Shown here: in pieces, positions 28,014 through 37,400 of the stretch
How the letters are laid out: each line of letters opens with the position of its first letter
How positions within the stretch are numbered: the stretch's first letter is position 1
Source of the DNA: Burkholderiales bacterium
Lineage (GTDB): Bacteria; Pseudomonadota; Gammaproteobacteria; Burkholderiales; Burkholderiaceae_C
Assembly (NCBI GenBank): GCA_003963005.1
Contig: RXJW01000120.1
Span: 1 to 51,405, forward strand
Direction: 5' to 3'
Length of the DNA stretch: 51,405 nt
Translations under genes and position numbers: made by a program
The notes under the pieces: generated by a model
The model's database searches: none
Seen by the model: only the letters and a program-made list of their open reading frames with translations
Told to the model about the DNA's origin: nothing

Positions 28014-28988
28014 ATGACGGCAACGGCGCTCGGGTCGATTCCCGATGGCGTGCTGCAATCGTCGCAGCCGGTGCTGTTGCCCGGCCTCGTGGCACATTGG
28101 CCGATGGTGCAGGCGGCCCGGCAATCCGATGCCGCCTTCAGCGACTACCTGCGTGGCTTCGATGCCGGCCAGCCGCTGCTGATGTGGCGCGGGCCGCCGT
28201 CGATCAAGGGGCGCTTCTTCTACAACGATGATTTCACCGGGTTCAATTTCGCGCGAGAAGGCCAGACGCTGAGTGCCGTGCTGGACGAGTTGCTGGCGGG
28301 CTCGACCGATGCGGTCTACCTCGGTTCGACGGCGATCGACAGCGCCTTCCCGGCGCTCGGCCGGGACCACCTTCTGCCGGCACTGGCCGGTTTCAAGCCC
28401 CTCGTCAGTCTGTGGCTCGGGAACCAGACCCGCATCGCCCCGCATTTCGATCTGCCCGACAACATGGCCTGTGTCGTGGCCGGGCGGCGCCGCTTCACGC
28501 TGTTCCCGCCAGACCAGGTGGCCAACCTCTACATCGGCCCGCTCGACCTGACGCCAGCCGGCCAGCCCGTGAGCCTCGTGGACCCCTCCCAACCCGACCT
28601 GGTGCGCTTCCCGCGGTATGCCGAGGCGCTGCGGCATGCCCAGGTCTTCGAACTCGAGCCGGGCGATGCGCTGTTCCTCCCAAGCCAGTGGTGGCACGGC
28701 GTCGAGTCGCTGGCTCCGATCAGCGCCCTCGTCAACTTCTGGTGGCGCCAGTCGCCACCGTTCATGGACACGCCGCTCAACACCCTGATGATGGCCCTGC
28801 TCACGCTGCGTGACCTGCCGCGAGCCCAACGCGACGCCTGGCGTGTGCTCTTCGATCACTACATCTTCGACGCGGACATCCACACCGCCGCACACATTCC
28901 GCCGGCGGCGCGTGGCATCCTCGGCCCCATGGACGAGCCGCGAGCGCGCCAATTGCGCGCCCTGCTGCTGAACCGCCTCAACCGATAA
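28014..28988 (+). CDS. JmjC/cupin_8-type Fe(II)/2-oxoglutarate hydroxylase-like protein
   Basis: 324 residues of the cupin-like (cupin_8, FIH/JMJD-type) family. The Fe(II) ligands are visible as His144 and Asp146 in IAPHFDLPDN and a distal His228 in QWWHGVESL. The segment between shows CVVAGRRRFTLFPPDQ, typical of the JmjC core. The family hydroxylates protein side chains or small molecules using O2 and 2-oxoglutarate in the cytoplasm. It starts 5 bp after sapC and ends 18 bp before the halogenase, so the three are almost certainly one operon. All catalytic ligands are present, so I expect an active oxygenase, substrate unknown. Confidence 0.88.
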   Translation: MTATALGSIPDGVLQSSQPVLLPGLVAHWPMVQAARQSDAAFSDYLRGFDAGQPLLMWRGPPSIKGRFFYNDDFTGFNFAREGQTLSAVLDELLAGSTDAVYLGSTAIDSAFPALGRDHLLPALAGFKPLVSLWLGNQTRIAPHFDLPDNMACVVAGRRRFTLFPPDQVANLYIGPLDLTPAGQPVSLVDPSQPDLVRFPRYAEALRHAQVFELEPGDALFLPSQWWHGVESLAPISALVNFWWRQSPPFMDTPLNTLMMALLTLRDLPRAQRDAWRVLFDHYIFDADIHTAAHIPPAARGILGPMDEPRARQLRALLLNRLNR

Positions 28989-29006
28989 CTGACAGGGCGC
29001 CACCCC

Positions 29007-31256
29007 ATGACCATGCCCTCCGATTCCAAGCCTGTCCGACGCGTCGTCATTGCCGGTGGCGGTACCGCCGGCTGGATGGTGGCTGCCGGCCTGTCCAAGT
29101 GTCTCGGCCAGCAACTCGACATCCGTCTCATCGAGTCCGACGAGATCGGTACCGTGGGTGTCGGCGAAGCCACCATCCCGACGCTGCACCTGCTGCACGA
29201 GGTCCTGGACCTCGACGAAAAGGAGTTCATCCAGGCCACCCAGGCGACGTTCAAGCTGGGCATCAGTTTCGAGAACTGGCGCAACGTCGGCGAGCATTAC
29301 TTCCACTCGTTCGGGCGCACCGGCAAGGGCCACTGGACGGCAGGCTTTCATCATTTCTGGCTGGAGGGGCGTCAGCGAGGCCTCGCGAGCGACTACGGCG
29401 ACTACTGCCTGGAATTGCGCGCCGCGCTCGACAACCGTTTCGCGCTGCTTCCCGACAACGGGATCAACTACGCCTACCACTTCGACGCCACGCTCTACGG
29501 CCAGTACCTCCGCCGCTTCTCCGAGGCCTTGGGCGTGCGCCGCTTCGAGGGCAAGATCGTGCAGGTCCACCAGGCGGCCAACAGCGACATCACCGGGCTG
29601 TCGCTGGACGACGGCACGCTGCTGGAGGGCGATCTGTTCATCGACTGCACCGGCATGCGTGGCCTGCTCATCGGCCAGACGCTGGGTGTTGGTTATGAAA
29701 GCTGGTCGCAATGGCTGCCCTGCGACAGCGCGCTGGCGGTGCAGACCACCTTGGTCGGCGAGCCGGTGCCCTACACCCGCTCCATCGCCCATCCCTGGGG
29801 CTGGCAGTGGCGCATCCCGCTGCAGCACCGGGTCGGCAATGGCCTGGTCTTCAGCAGCCGGCACGTCAGCGACGATGCAGCCCGGGCTGCCCTGCTGGCC
29901 CATGTGCAAGGTGAGGTGCTGCGCGAGCCCCGGGTCATCCGCTTCACGCCCGGTCAGCGGGATCGGGTGTGGCAGCGCAACGTCGTGGCCATCGGCCTGT
30001 CCAGCGGGTTTCTGGAACCGCTGGAGTCCACCAGCATTCACCTGATCCAGAAAGGCCTGACGCGCCTGGTGGAGCTGTTCCCGGCGGAAGGCATCTGCCA
30101 GAGCGACGTGGACGAATACAACCGGCAGGCGCGCGAGTCCATCGAACACATCCGCGACTTCATCATCCTGCACTACCACGTCACCAACCGCTCGGACTCT
30201 GACTTCTGGCGACGTTGCCGCGACATGGACATCCCCGCCTCGCTGCAGCATCGCATCCAGCTGTTCCGCGATTCAGCCCGTTTCGCGCCAGTGGCTGGCG
30301 ATCTCTTTGCGGAAAATTCCTGGGTGCAGGTCATGATGGGGCAGGGCATCGCGCCGCGCAGCCATCACCCGATCACGCGGCAGATGGACAACGCCAGTCT
30401 GGGCGAGTTCCTGGGTGGAATCCGCAAGGACGTGGCGCGCACGGTCATGAAGCTGCCCAAGCACCGCGAGTTCATCGACCACTTCTGCCCCGCGCCCGTT
30501 CCCTGGGCGAGTGCGGGCCCGGCCAAGGCTGGCGAGGCGGTGTCGCTGGGCATCAACCCGGAGGCCACCTGCGAGACGCTGCGGCTGGACGACGGATCGC
30601 GGGTGCTGGTGGTGGACGACTTCGTGCGCGACCCCGACGCGCTGGTCGCCCTGGCCCAGGCCCAGTCGGCGGCCGGGCGCTTCCGGCCGATTCCGGGTCA
30701 CCCCTATCCCGGCCCGCAGCTGGACCTGCCCGACGGCATGGCGGCCGAGCTGTCCGCGTTCTTCGAGGCGCAGGTGCGTGGCGCCCTGCAGGCCGGCGAA
30801 CCGCTCGGCATGTCCAGCCGCTTCTCGCGCGTTGTGCAGGACCCGGCGACGCTCGACCCGCGCCAGCGCCTGTGCCACCGCGACGGCTCCGGCCTGCAGC
30901 CCGGCGAGGCCATCGTGGCGTCGGTGCACTACCTGTTCCGCGACGAACGGCTGGGCGGTACGGTGTTCTTCCGCTCGCTCATGTCGGATGCCGACACGGC
31001 GCAGTTTCTGCGGGATGCCGGCCTGCTCGACGGTCGGGCGTTTACTGAACGCTACGGCATCGCGCCGGGCTACATGACGGCCAGCAACCCTTATTTCGAG
31101 GTCATCGGCCGGCTGCCGGCGCGCTGGAATCGGGCCGTCTTCTACGACGGCGGCGTGTTTCACTCCGGCGACATCCAGTGGGCCCATCGCGAGGCTTACC
31201 TGCGGGACCCGGGGCGGCTCACCGTGAACGCTTTCTTCAAGCGCCGCCGGGTCTGA
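29007..31256 (+). CDS. Flavin-dependent tryptophan halogenase-like protein fused to a DUF6445-like oxygenase domain
   Basis: 749 residues, about 230 longer than typical tryptophan halogenases. Residues 10-510: FAD-binding GGGTAGW (17-23), the halogenase catalytic Lys83 in ATFKLGI, the diagnostic WQWRIP (266-271), and Glu340 in [11 protein letters not shown], matching PrnA-type active-site Lys/Glu. This supports genuine halogenation chemistry and not a plain monooxygenase. Residues about 525-749 form a separate domain resembling DUF6445, with [14 protein letters not shown] at its start and an HxD...H...R set (His624, Asp626, His719, Arg737), as in Fe(II)/2-oxoglutarate prolyl-hydroxylase-like enzymes. 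In related clusters this domain is usually a separate gene. A flavin reductase partner is not adjacent. An alternative start is ATG 29013. Confidence 0.88.
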   Translation: MTMPSDSKPVRRVVIAGGGTAGWMVAAGLSKCLGQQLDIRLIESDEIGTVGVGEATIPTLHLLHEVLDLDEKEFIQATQATFKLGISFENWRNVGEHYFHSFGRTGKGHWTAGFHHFWLEGRQRGLASDYGDYCLELRAALDNRFALLPDNGINYAYHFDATLYGQYLRRFSEALGVRRFEGKIVQVHQAANSDITGLSLDDGTLLEGDLFIDCTGMRGLLIGQTLGVGYESWSQWLPCDSALAVQTTLVGEPVPYTRSIAHPWGWQWRIPLQHRVGNGLVFSSRHVSDDAARAALLAHVQGEVLREPRVIRFTPGQRDRVWQRNVVAIGLSSGFLEPLESTSIHLIQKGLTRLVELFPAEGICQSDVDEYNRQARESIEHIRDFIILHYHVTNRSDSDFWRRCRDMDIPASLQHRIQLFRDSARFAPVAGDLFAENSWVQVMMGQGIAPRSHHPITRQMDNASLGEFLGGIRKDVARTVMKLPKHREFIDHFCPAPVPWASAGPAKAGEAVSLGINPEATCETLRLDDGSRVLVVDDFVRDPDALVALAQAQSAAGRFRPIPGHPYPGPQLDLPDGMAAELSAFFEAQVRGALQAGEPLGMSSRFSRVVQDPATLDPRQRLCHRDGSGLQPGEAIVASVHYLFRDERLGGTVFFRSLMSDADTAQFLRDAGLLDGRAFTERYGIAPGYMTASNPYFEVIGRLPARWNRAVFYDGGVFHSGDIQWAHREAYLRDPGRLTVNAFFKRRRV

Positions 31257-31300
31257 GGCGTCACCGCGGCATGGGCCGGCAGCGCCTGGATAATCACCGT

Positions 31301-32227
31301 ATGACCACCGCCATCACCATCGCCACGCGCGAAAGCCGCCTCGCCCTTTGGCAAGCCGAACACGTGCAGGCCCGCCTCGGCGCCGAGCTGGGCATCACCG
31401 CCTCGCTGCTCGGCATGACGACCCGCGGCGACCAGATCCTGGACCGCAGCCTGTCCAAGGTCGGTGGCAAGGGGCTGTTCGTCAAGGAACTCGAAACCGC
31501 GCTGGCCGAAGGCCGCGCCCAGCTCGCCGTGCATTCGCTGAAGGACGTGCCGATGGAGCTGCCCGAAGGCTTCGTGCTCGCGGCGGTGCTGGAGCGCGAG
31601 GACCCGCGCGACGCGTTCGTCTCCAACGACTATGCGTCGCTGGCTGACCTGCCTGAGGGAGCCGTCGTCGGCAGTTCCAGCCTGCGTCGCGTGACGCAGC
31701 TGTTGAGCATCCGACCGGATCTGCGCGTGGAGCCTCTGCGCGGCAACCTCGACACACGGCTGCGCAAGCTCGACGAAGGGGGCTACCACGCGATCGTGCT
31801 CGCGGCCGCGGGCCTGAAGCGCCTGGGCCTGGGCCAGCGGGTGCGTTCGGTGTTCGAGGTCGACCAGATGATCCCCTGCGCGGGGCAGGGTGCGCTGGGC
31901 CTGGAGATCCGTGCCGGCGATGCGTTTCTGGCCGAGGCCATGGCACGCCTCGCACACACACCGACCCGGCTGGCCTGCGAGGCCGAGCGCGCGGTGTCGC
32001 GTGAGCTGGGCGGCAGTTGCAGCCTGCCGCTGGCAGCCCACGCCCACTGGCAGGGCGGCCAGTTGTGCCTGAATGCGGCACTGGGACATGCCGAGATTCA
32101 TGCGTCGCCGCTGCTGCGCGCGAGCGCGGCCGCGGACGTGACTGATGTGACCGGAGCGCTTGACCTGGGCCGCCAGGTCGCGGCGCGCTTGCGCGGGCTC
32201 GGCGCCGGCGACTACCTGCCGGCGTGA
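31301..32227 (+). CDS. hemC: Hydroxymethylbilane synthase (porphobilinogen deaminase)
   Basis: 308 residues from ATG 31301, which gives the conserved beginning [14 protein letters not shown]. Residues such as [15 protein letters not shown] and SSLRRVTQL match the family, and Cys240 in [13 protein letters not shown] is the attachment site for the dipyrromethane cofactor. It polymerises four porphobilinogens into hydroxymethylbilane in the cytoplasm. The stop overlaps the hemD start (GTGA). The gene follows the halogenase by 44 bp in the same direction, so read-through from the accessory operon is possible unless a promoter lies in that short gap. Confidence 0.97.
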   Translation: MTTAITIATRESRLALWQAEHVQARLGAELGITASLLGMTTRGDQILDRSLSKVGGKGLFVKELETALAEGRAQLAVHSLKDVPMELPEGFVLAAVLEREDPRDAFVSNDYASLADLPEGAVVGSSSLRRVTQLLSIRPDLRVEPLRGNLDTRLRKLDEGGYHAIVLAAAGLKRLGLGQRVRSVFEVDQMIPCAGQGALGLEIRAGDAFLAEAMARLAHTPTRLACEAERAVSRELGGSCSLPLAAHAHWQGGQLCLNAALGHAEIHASPLLRASAAADVTDVTGALDLGRQVAARLRGLGAGDYLPA

Positions 32228-32973
32228 GCCTGCCCACCTTACTCGTCACCAGGCCGCGCCAGCAGTGCGCGGCCTGGCTCGCACGGTTGCAGGCGTTGGG
32301 CGTGCCGGCGCTGGCCTTGCCGCTGATCGACATCCTGCCAGCGCGGGATCCGGCGCCGGTGCAGAAAGCCTGGGCAGACTTGGCTGCAGTCGATCTCGCG
32401 GTCTTCGTCAGCCCGAACGCCGTCGAGCAGTTCTTCGTGCATGGCACCGCGCATGCGTGGCCGGCACAGACGCTCGCGGCCTGTGTGGGCCCGGGCAGCG
32501 CACAGGCGCTGGCCGAGCACGGCGTGCCGGCGAACCTCATCGTGCAACCGGCGACCGATGCGGTCAGCCTGGACTCCGAACACCTGTGGACGGAACTCGC
32601 CCCGCGGCGTGCCTGGCAGGGCGCCCGTGTGCTGCTGTTGCGTGGCGATGGTGGTCGCGAGTGGCTGGCCGAGCGGCTGGCCGAGGCGGGGGCGCAGGTC
32701 CAGGCCGTCACGGTCTACCACCGCAGCGGCCCCCGCTTCACACCGGAGGAACGCGCGCTGCTCGCGACCGTGCAGGCGCAACCCGGACGCTACGTGTGGT
32801 TGTTCAGCAGTGCCGAGGCGGTGGGCCATCTGCGGGGCATCGAGCCGCTCGGGCAGCCGGCGATTGCGACCCATCCGCGCATCGTCGAGGCCGCACGCGA
32901 GGCGGGCTTCGCGCCTGTCGTTTTGGCGCGACCGGCCCCAGAAGCGGTGACGCAGGCCCTTCGGGCGCTCTGA
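32224..32973 (+). CDS. hemD: Uroporphyrinogen-III synthase
   Basis: 249 residues, GTG start overlapping the hemC stop. The family is poorly conserved, but [21 protein letters not shown] at the N-terminus, [11 protein letters not shown], a [19 protein letters not shown] segment, and [13 protein letters not shown] are the expected blocks of the two-lobed HemD fold. It closes and inverts hydroxymethylbilane to uroporphyrinogen III, the branch point for heme, siroheme and cobalamin. Position between hemC and hemX supports the call. Confidence 0.94.
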   Translation: MSLPTLLVTRPRQQCAAWLARLQALGVPALALPLIDILPARDPAPVQKAWADLAAVDLAVFVSPNAVEQFFVHGTAHAWPAQTLAACVGPGSAQALAEHGVPANLIVQPATDAVSLDSEHLWTELAPRRAWQGARVLLLRGDGGREWLAERLAEAGAQVQAVTVYHRSGPRFTPEERALLATVQAQPGRYVWLFSSAEAVGHLRGIEPLGQPAIATHPRIVEAAREAGFAPVVLARPAPEAVTQALRAL

Positions 32974-32989
32974 CAGAATCTGGCGCACC

Positions 32990-34162
32990 GTGAGTGAGCC
33001 CGAGCTGAATCCCCCCGTCGCCGCCGCAGCCGAGCCTGCTGCCGCCAGCAGCGTCCCTGGCGCCTCCGTGCCAGCCGCTGTCCCTGCCCAACCCGCCCTG
33101 CCGAACTGGATGCCCTGGTTGCTCGCCTTGATGGGGGCGGGCATGCTGCTGTGTGTCGTGCTTGCCTGGCAGAGCCTGGCGCGTCAACAGTCCCTGGAGC
33201 AGGAGCTGGTGCGTCGGCAGGAAGCCAGCCAGGCGCAGGCGACCGAGGCCCGCCTGGCGGCCAAACAGTCGGCCGACCTGGTACGCGACACGGCGGCCAA
33301 GGTCTCCCTGCTGGAAGCCCGTCTGGCTGAGGTCGCCCTGCAGCGCGGGCAACTCGAAGAGCTGATCCAGTCCATGTCCCGCTCGCGCGACGAGAACGTC
33401 GTTGGCGACATCGAGGCTGCCATCCGTGTAGCTCTGCAGCAGACCCAGATCACCGGCAGCGCCGAGCCGCTGGTGGCCACCCTCAAGCAGGCTGACGAGC
33501 GCCTGCTGCGCTACAAGCAGCCCCGCATGGAAGGCGTGCGCCGGGCCGTGGCGCGCGACCTCGACCGTGTCAAGGCGGTGGCGGTGGTCGATGTATCCAC
33601 ACTCACCATCAAGCTCGACGAGGTCGTTCGCATGGCTGACGAACTGCCGCTCGTCGCCGTCAGCGAAGCCGGCCCGAAGGCGCGTGAGGAGCGCGGCGGC
33701 GACCCGGCCAAGGACCGCGAGCGCGCACTGAAGCTGCAGCGGGAGCAGGCCGCCGCTGCCGCGGAGGGCAAGCTGTCGCTGTGGTGGTGGCAGGCCACCC
33801 AGCAGTTGTCTTCCTGGACCGCGCTGGTCTGGGGCGAGGCCCGCACGCTGCTGCGCGTCTCGCGCATCGACCACCCGGAGGCGGCGCTGATCTCGCCCGA
33901 CCAGAGCTTCTTCCTGCGCGAGAACCTCAAGCTCCGATTGCTGAACGCCCGGCTGGCCCTGCTGAGCCGCCAGTTCGACACCGCCCAGTCCGACCTGCGC
34001 GACAGCCAGGACATGCTCAACCGCTACTTCGAGGCGCGCTCGCGCAAGGTCACCGCCGTCACGGAGCTGCTGCGGCAGGTCGCCGGGCAGGCGCGCCAGG
34101 TGAGCGTGCCGCGGCCGGATGACACGCTCGCTGCGCTCACGGCTGCAGCGGCCGGCCGCTGA
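32990..34162 (+). CDS. hemX: HemX family membrane protein
   Basis: 390 residues starting at GTG 32990, 16 bp after hemD. An Ala/Pro-rich cytoplasmic tail is followed by one transmembrane helix (WMPWLLALMGAGMLLCVVLAW, about 39-59), then a Gln/Ala/Glu-rich coiled coil (residues 60-125) and a mixed helical periplasmic domain with LSLWWWQATQQLSSWTALVW and LLNARLALLSRQFDTAQSDL. This matches proteobacterial HemX, often misannotated as uroporphyrinogen-III C-methyltransferase. It lacks the SAM-binding CobA fold. Its role in heme synthesis is unproven, possibly scaffolding. Confidence 0.9.
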   Translation: MSEPELNPPVAAAAEPAAASSVPGASVPAAVPAQPALPNWMPWLLALMGAGMLLCVVLAWQSLARQQSLEQELVRRQEASQAQATEARLAAKQSADLVRDTAAKVSLLEARLAEVALQRGQLEELIQSMSRSRDENVVGDIEAAIRVALQQTQITGSAEPLVATLKQADERLLRYKQPRMEGVRRAVARDLDRVKAVAVVDVSTLTIKLDEVVRMADELPLVAVSEAGPKAREERGGDPAKDRERALKLQREQAAAAAEGKLSLWWWQATQQLSSWTALVWGEARTLLRVSRIDHPEAALISPDQSFFLRENLKLRLLNARLALLSRQFDTAQSDLRDSQDMLNRYFEARSRKVTAVTELLRQVAGQARQVSVPRPDDTLAALTAAAAGR

Positions 34163-34175
34163 GGAGTCGCCGACC

Positions 34176-35423
34176 ATGCGTCTCGTCATCTGGCTTGTCC
34201 TGTTGTTCGTCGTCGCCGTCGTGGCGGCGCTCACGCTGGGCTCCAACGACGGTCTGGCCAGCTTCTACTGGGCGGGCTGGCGCGTCGACATCTCGCTGAA
34301 TCTGTTCATCCTGCTGCTGGTGGCGAGCTGCTTTGCGCTCGTGACGGCGATCCAGGCCATCGAGGCGCTCACCAGCCTGCCCAAGCGCGCGCGCGAATGG
34401 CGCCTTGCCCAGCGCGAGCGCAGCGCCCAGGTGGCCCTGCGCGAGGCCCTGGTCGAACTGTTCGGTGCCCGCTACAGCCGGGCACAGAAGGCGGCGCAGA
34501 AGGCACTGAACATCCAGTCGGCCACGCCCGAACTGGCCGCCGATCAGGCCTTCATGGCGCTGGCGCACCTGCTGGCGGCTGCGAGCGCGCATCGCCTGCA
34601 GGACCGGCGGCATCGCGACGACCAGCTCAACCGTGCGCTGGAGCTGGCGCGCCGGGCCGGTGGCGCGCGGGCCCATGAGGACGGCGCACGACTGCTGGCC
34701 GCCGAATGGGCGCTGGATGACCGCGATGCGAGCCGCGCGCTGGCCGTGCTCGGAGAGCTCGCGCCCGGCGTGGCGCGGCGCACGCAGGCGCTGCGCCTGC
34801 GTCTGCAGGCATCCCGACTGGCGCGCCAACCCCTGGACGCCTTGCGAACGGCACGTCTGCTGGCCAAGCACCAGGCCTTCTCGAAGGCGGCAGCGCAGAG
34901 CCTGCTGCGCTCGCTGGCCTTCGAGGCGCTCGACGGTGCGCGTGATGTCGACCAGCTTCGTTCCGCGTGGCAGCAATTGGATGCGGCCGATCGACGCGAC
35001 CCGTTGGTGGCCGCCCGCGCGGCACAGTGTGCCGGGCAATTGGGCGCGCCGGACGACGGTCGCGGCTGGTTGCGGCCCTTCTTCGATGATCTCGGCGGTC
35101 TGCAGACCGATGACCGCGCCGCGCTCGCGGTTGCCCTGGTGCCGGTGCTCGCCGGTTGCGGGCCGGACTGGCTGCAGCGCCTGGAATCGGCCCAGTCGCG
35201 CTTTCCGCGCGAACGCGCGCTCGCCTACGCGCTGGGGCATGCCCTGGCCGAGCGTCAGCTCTGGGGCAAGGCTCGCCTGATGCTGGAGACCGTGGCTGAA
35301 GACAGCAGCATGCCCAGCACCGCGCGCCGCCGCAGCTGGCTGGCACTGGCGGCCCTGGCCGAACAGGAAGGCGACGAGGCTCGCCGTGCGCGCAGCTTCG
35401 AAGCCGCCGCACGCCTGCCCTGA
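34176..35423 (+). CDS. hemY: HemY family protein (TPR membrane protein of heme operon)
   Basis: 415 residues from ATG 34176. Two N-terminal transmembrane helices (MRLVIWLVLLFVVAVVAALTLG and LNLFILLLVASCFALVTAIQAI) are followed by about 350 residues of TPR-type helical hairpins. This is the proteobacterial HemY_N/TPR protein, unrelated to the protoporphyrinogen oxidase also called HemY in Bacillus. It lies 13 bp after hemX, completing the conserved hemCDXY operon, and may link heme synthesis proteins at the inner membrane. No catalytic motif is seen. Confidence 0.9.
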   Translation: MRLVIWLVLLFVVAVVAALTLGSNDGLASFYWAGWRVDISLNLFILLLVASCFALVTAIQAIEALTSLPKRAREWRLAQRERSAQVALREALVELFGARYSRAQKAAQKALNIQSATPELAADQAFMALAHLLAAASAHRLQDRRHRDDQLNRALELARRAGGARAHEDGARLLAAEWALDDRDASRALAVLGELAPGVARRTQALRLRLQASRLARQPLDALRTARLLAKHQAFSKAAAQSLLRSLAFEALDGARDVDQLRSAWQQLDAADRRDPLVAARAAQCAGQLGAPDDGRGWLRPFFDDLGGLQTDDRAALAVALVPVLAGCGPDWLQRLESAQSRFPRERALAYALGHALAERQLWGKARLMLETVAEDSSMPSTARRRSWLALAALAEQEGDEARRARSFEAAARLP

Positions 35424-35474
35424 GCCTGCCGCGCCGGGCACGCTCGAACTTTTTTCAAAGAAATCTCGAAACTC

Positions 35475-35504
35475 TTGCCGAGGGTCTGAAAATCTGGCTA
35501 TACT
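35475..35504 (+). promoter_or_regulatory. Sigma-70 promoter of tRNA-Arg
   Basis: TTGCCG (35475-35480), 18-bp spacer, TATACT (35499-35504), ending 11 bp before the mature tRNA 5' end. This is one of the clearest promoters by eye in the window. Confidence 0.7.
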
Positions 35505-35515
35505 GTGAGGCTTCA

Positions 35516-35592
35516 GCGGCTGTAGCTCAGTTGGATAGAGTACTTGGCTACGAACCAAGGGGTCGTGGGTTCGAATCCTGCCAGCCGCGCCA
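35516..35592 (+). tRNA. tRNA-Arg (anticodon ACG)
   Basis: 77 nt with a seven-bp acceptor stem (GCGGCTG/CAGCCGC), D-arm TAGCTCAGTTGGATAGAG, anticodon stem CTTGG/CCAAG around loop CTACGAA giving ACG, T-loop TTCGAAT, discriminator G and encoded CCA. The A34 would be edited to inosine by TadA, reading CGU/CGC/CGA. The T-stem has two wobble pairs. It is flanked by its own promoter and a T-tailed terminator. Confidence 0.97.
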
Positions 35593-35609
35593 ATAACAAG
35601 AAGAGAATC

Positions 35610-35643
35610 AACGGGTTAGCACCGCAAGGCGCTAACCCGTTTT
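35610..35643 (+). terminator. Rho-independent terminator of tRNA-Arg
   Basis: AACGGGTTAGC (35610-35620) and GCTAACCCGTT (35631-35641) form an 11-bp perfect stem with a 10-nt loop, followed by a short T run. Confidence 0.85.
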
Positions 35644-35761
35644 CCTTTGTGGGCGCCTGCCCGTCGGCAGGACGCATGGCTTGCCGCGCTGTTACCGAGC
35701 GGGTGTACCTGCACGTTGGGTCGCGACACAGCCCCCGGTGCTGCCGGGGTCGCCTCGTGCT

Positions 35762-37306
35762 TCAGCGGAGCTTGAAGACGCTGACCGCGTCGACCATCCG
35801 AACGGCCTGCTGGTTCAAGCTTTCAGCGGCTGCGGCGGCTTGTTCCACGAGCGCTGCGTTCTGTTGCGTGACCTGATCCAGACTCGTGATCGCCTGGTTG
35901 ATCTGGCCGATGCCGGAGGTCTGTTCGAGAGCGGCGCTGCTGATCTCGCCAATCAGCGTGGCCACGCGGCTGACCTGCGCCACGATCTCCTGCATCGAGG
36001 CACCGGCCTCGTCGACCAGTCGTGTGCCCGCCTCGACGCGCTCGACGCTGGCTCCGATCAGGCTCTTGATCTCCTTGGCCGCCTCGGCGGCCCGACCGGC
36101 CAGCGTGCGCACCTCACCCGCGACCACGGCAAACCCGCGGCCCTGCTCGCCGGCACGGGCGGCCTCAACGGCCGCATTCAGTGCCAGGATGTTCGTCTGG
36201 AAGGCGATGCCATCGATCACGCCGATGATGTCCGCGATCTTGCGGGACGCGGTGCTGATCTCGCCCATCGTGGCCACCACCTGGCCCACGATCTCACCGC
36301 CGCGCGTGGCCGCCTGGCTGGCCGTGCTGGCTTCGCGGTCGGCTTGCTGGGCGGTGTCAGCGTTGTTGCGCACGGTGGCACTGAGTTCCTCCACCGAGGC
36401 TGCCGTTTCTTCGAGACTGCTTGCCTGACTCTCCGTTCGCTGTGACAGGTCGGCATTGCCGGTGGCGATCTCGCTCGCGCCGCCCGAAATGCTTTCAGCG
36501 CCGTCGCGCACCTCCTGCACGAGGCGTGACAGGCTCAGCCGCATCTCCTGCAGGCCGTCGAGAAGTCGTGACGCCTCGTCGCGCCCACTCACGGCGATGT
36601 CGGTGGCCAGGTCGCCGCGTGACACGCGCCCCGTCACTTCCACGGCGACCTGCAGCGGCAGCGTGATGCTTCGCGTCAGTTGCCAGGCGACGACGACTGC
36701 CACCAGCAGCACCACCACCCCCAACGCCGCGAGCGACCGCACCGTGCGTCGGTGGCTGGCGTTCGCGAGTTCGGTGGCGTCCTGTGTGCGCTGCTTTTGC
36801 AGCCGGATGAAGGCCGTCAGCTCGGTGGCGGCCTTGGTGAGCAGTGGGTCGATCTTTTCGGTGATGACCTTGCCTGCCTGCTCGGTGTTGAATTGCGCCG
36901 CGAGGTCGACGGCTTCCTTGAAGCGGGCGTTCATTTCGGCGTCGATGCCCTCCAGACGCCCGAAGAGCGCCTTTTCGTCGGCGCTCAGGTTCTCAGCTTC
37001 GATCCTGGCCTTGGCGGCGACGTAGGCAGCGCGTTCATCCTTGGCGCGCTTCTCGTCGCGTTGCACGGCATCCACTTCGCTTTGCAGCCCCATGTTGCGA
37101 ACCGCGACCGCGCTGGACAGCAGATGAGCCTGCATCTCGACGGCAAGTTCCTGCCGTGCGGCAGCCTGCTGCAGGGTCTCCAGCAGCGCACTCCGGCTCG
37201 CACCGCTGGCGGTGAGCGCGCCGACGACCATGGCGGACGCGGCGATCAGGATGACACCGAACCCCAAGCCGAGACGGGGGCCGATGTTGAGGTTGCGCAG
37301 ATTCAT
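35762..37306 (-). CDS. Methyl-accepting chemotaxis protein
   Basis: 514 residues from ATG 37306, chosen because it opens with a short basic tail and TM1 ([20 protein letters not shown]). A periplasmic helical domain of about 155 residues (four-helix-bundle type) leads to TM2 ([17 protein letters not shown], about 190-206), HAMP, and the cytoplasmic signalling hairpin with the invariant tip [32 protein letters not shown] (about 385-416; its first part is [18 protein letters not shown]). It ends VSVFKLR, with no CheR-binding pentapeptide. It reports ligand binding to CheA/CheW. No che genes are adjacent; the co-oriented upstream Cache protein may be a partner. Confidence 0.93.
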   Translation of the reverse strand: MNLRNLNIGPRLGLGFGVILIAASAMVVGALTASGASRSALLETLQQAAARQELAVEMQAHLLSSAVAVRNMGLQSEVDAVQRDEKRAKDERAAYVAAKARIEAENLSADEKALFGRLEGIDAEMNARFKEAVDLAAQFNTEQAGKVITEKIDPLLTKAATELTAFIRLQKQRTQDATELANASHRRTVRSLAALGVVVLLVAVVVAWQLTRSITLPLQVAVEVTGRVSRGDLATDIAVSGRDEASRLLDGLQEMRLSLSRLVQEVRDGAESISGGASEIATGNADLSQRTESQASSLEETAASVEELSATVRNNADTAQQADREASTASQAATRGGEIVGQVVATMGEISTASRKIADIIGVIDGIAFQTNILALNAAVEAARAGEQGRGFAVVAGEVRTLAGRAAEAAKEIKSLIGASVERVEAGTRLVDEAGASMQEIVAQVSRVATLIGEISSAALEQTSGIGQINQAITSLDQVTQQNAALVEQAAAAAESLNQQAVRMVDAVSVFKLR

Positions 37307-37400
37307 CGCTTGCCTGTGTGGAGAAGGAAACGGCCGACGGCAATATCGCTGCCGCGCGCAAGCCGGCGCCTGCCGGCGCCGTGTGAACGGGACGTCAGGG

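Noticed and set aside
35516..35592. tRNA-Arg as integration site of an island
   Set aside because: No integrase, no repeated 3' end of the tRNA in the window; its terminator is intact and neighbours look native.
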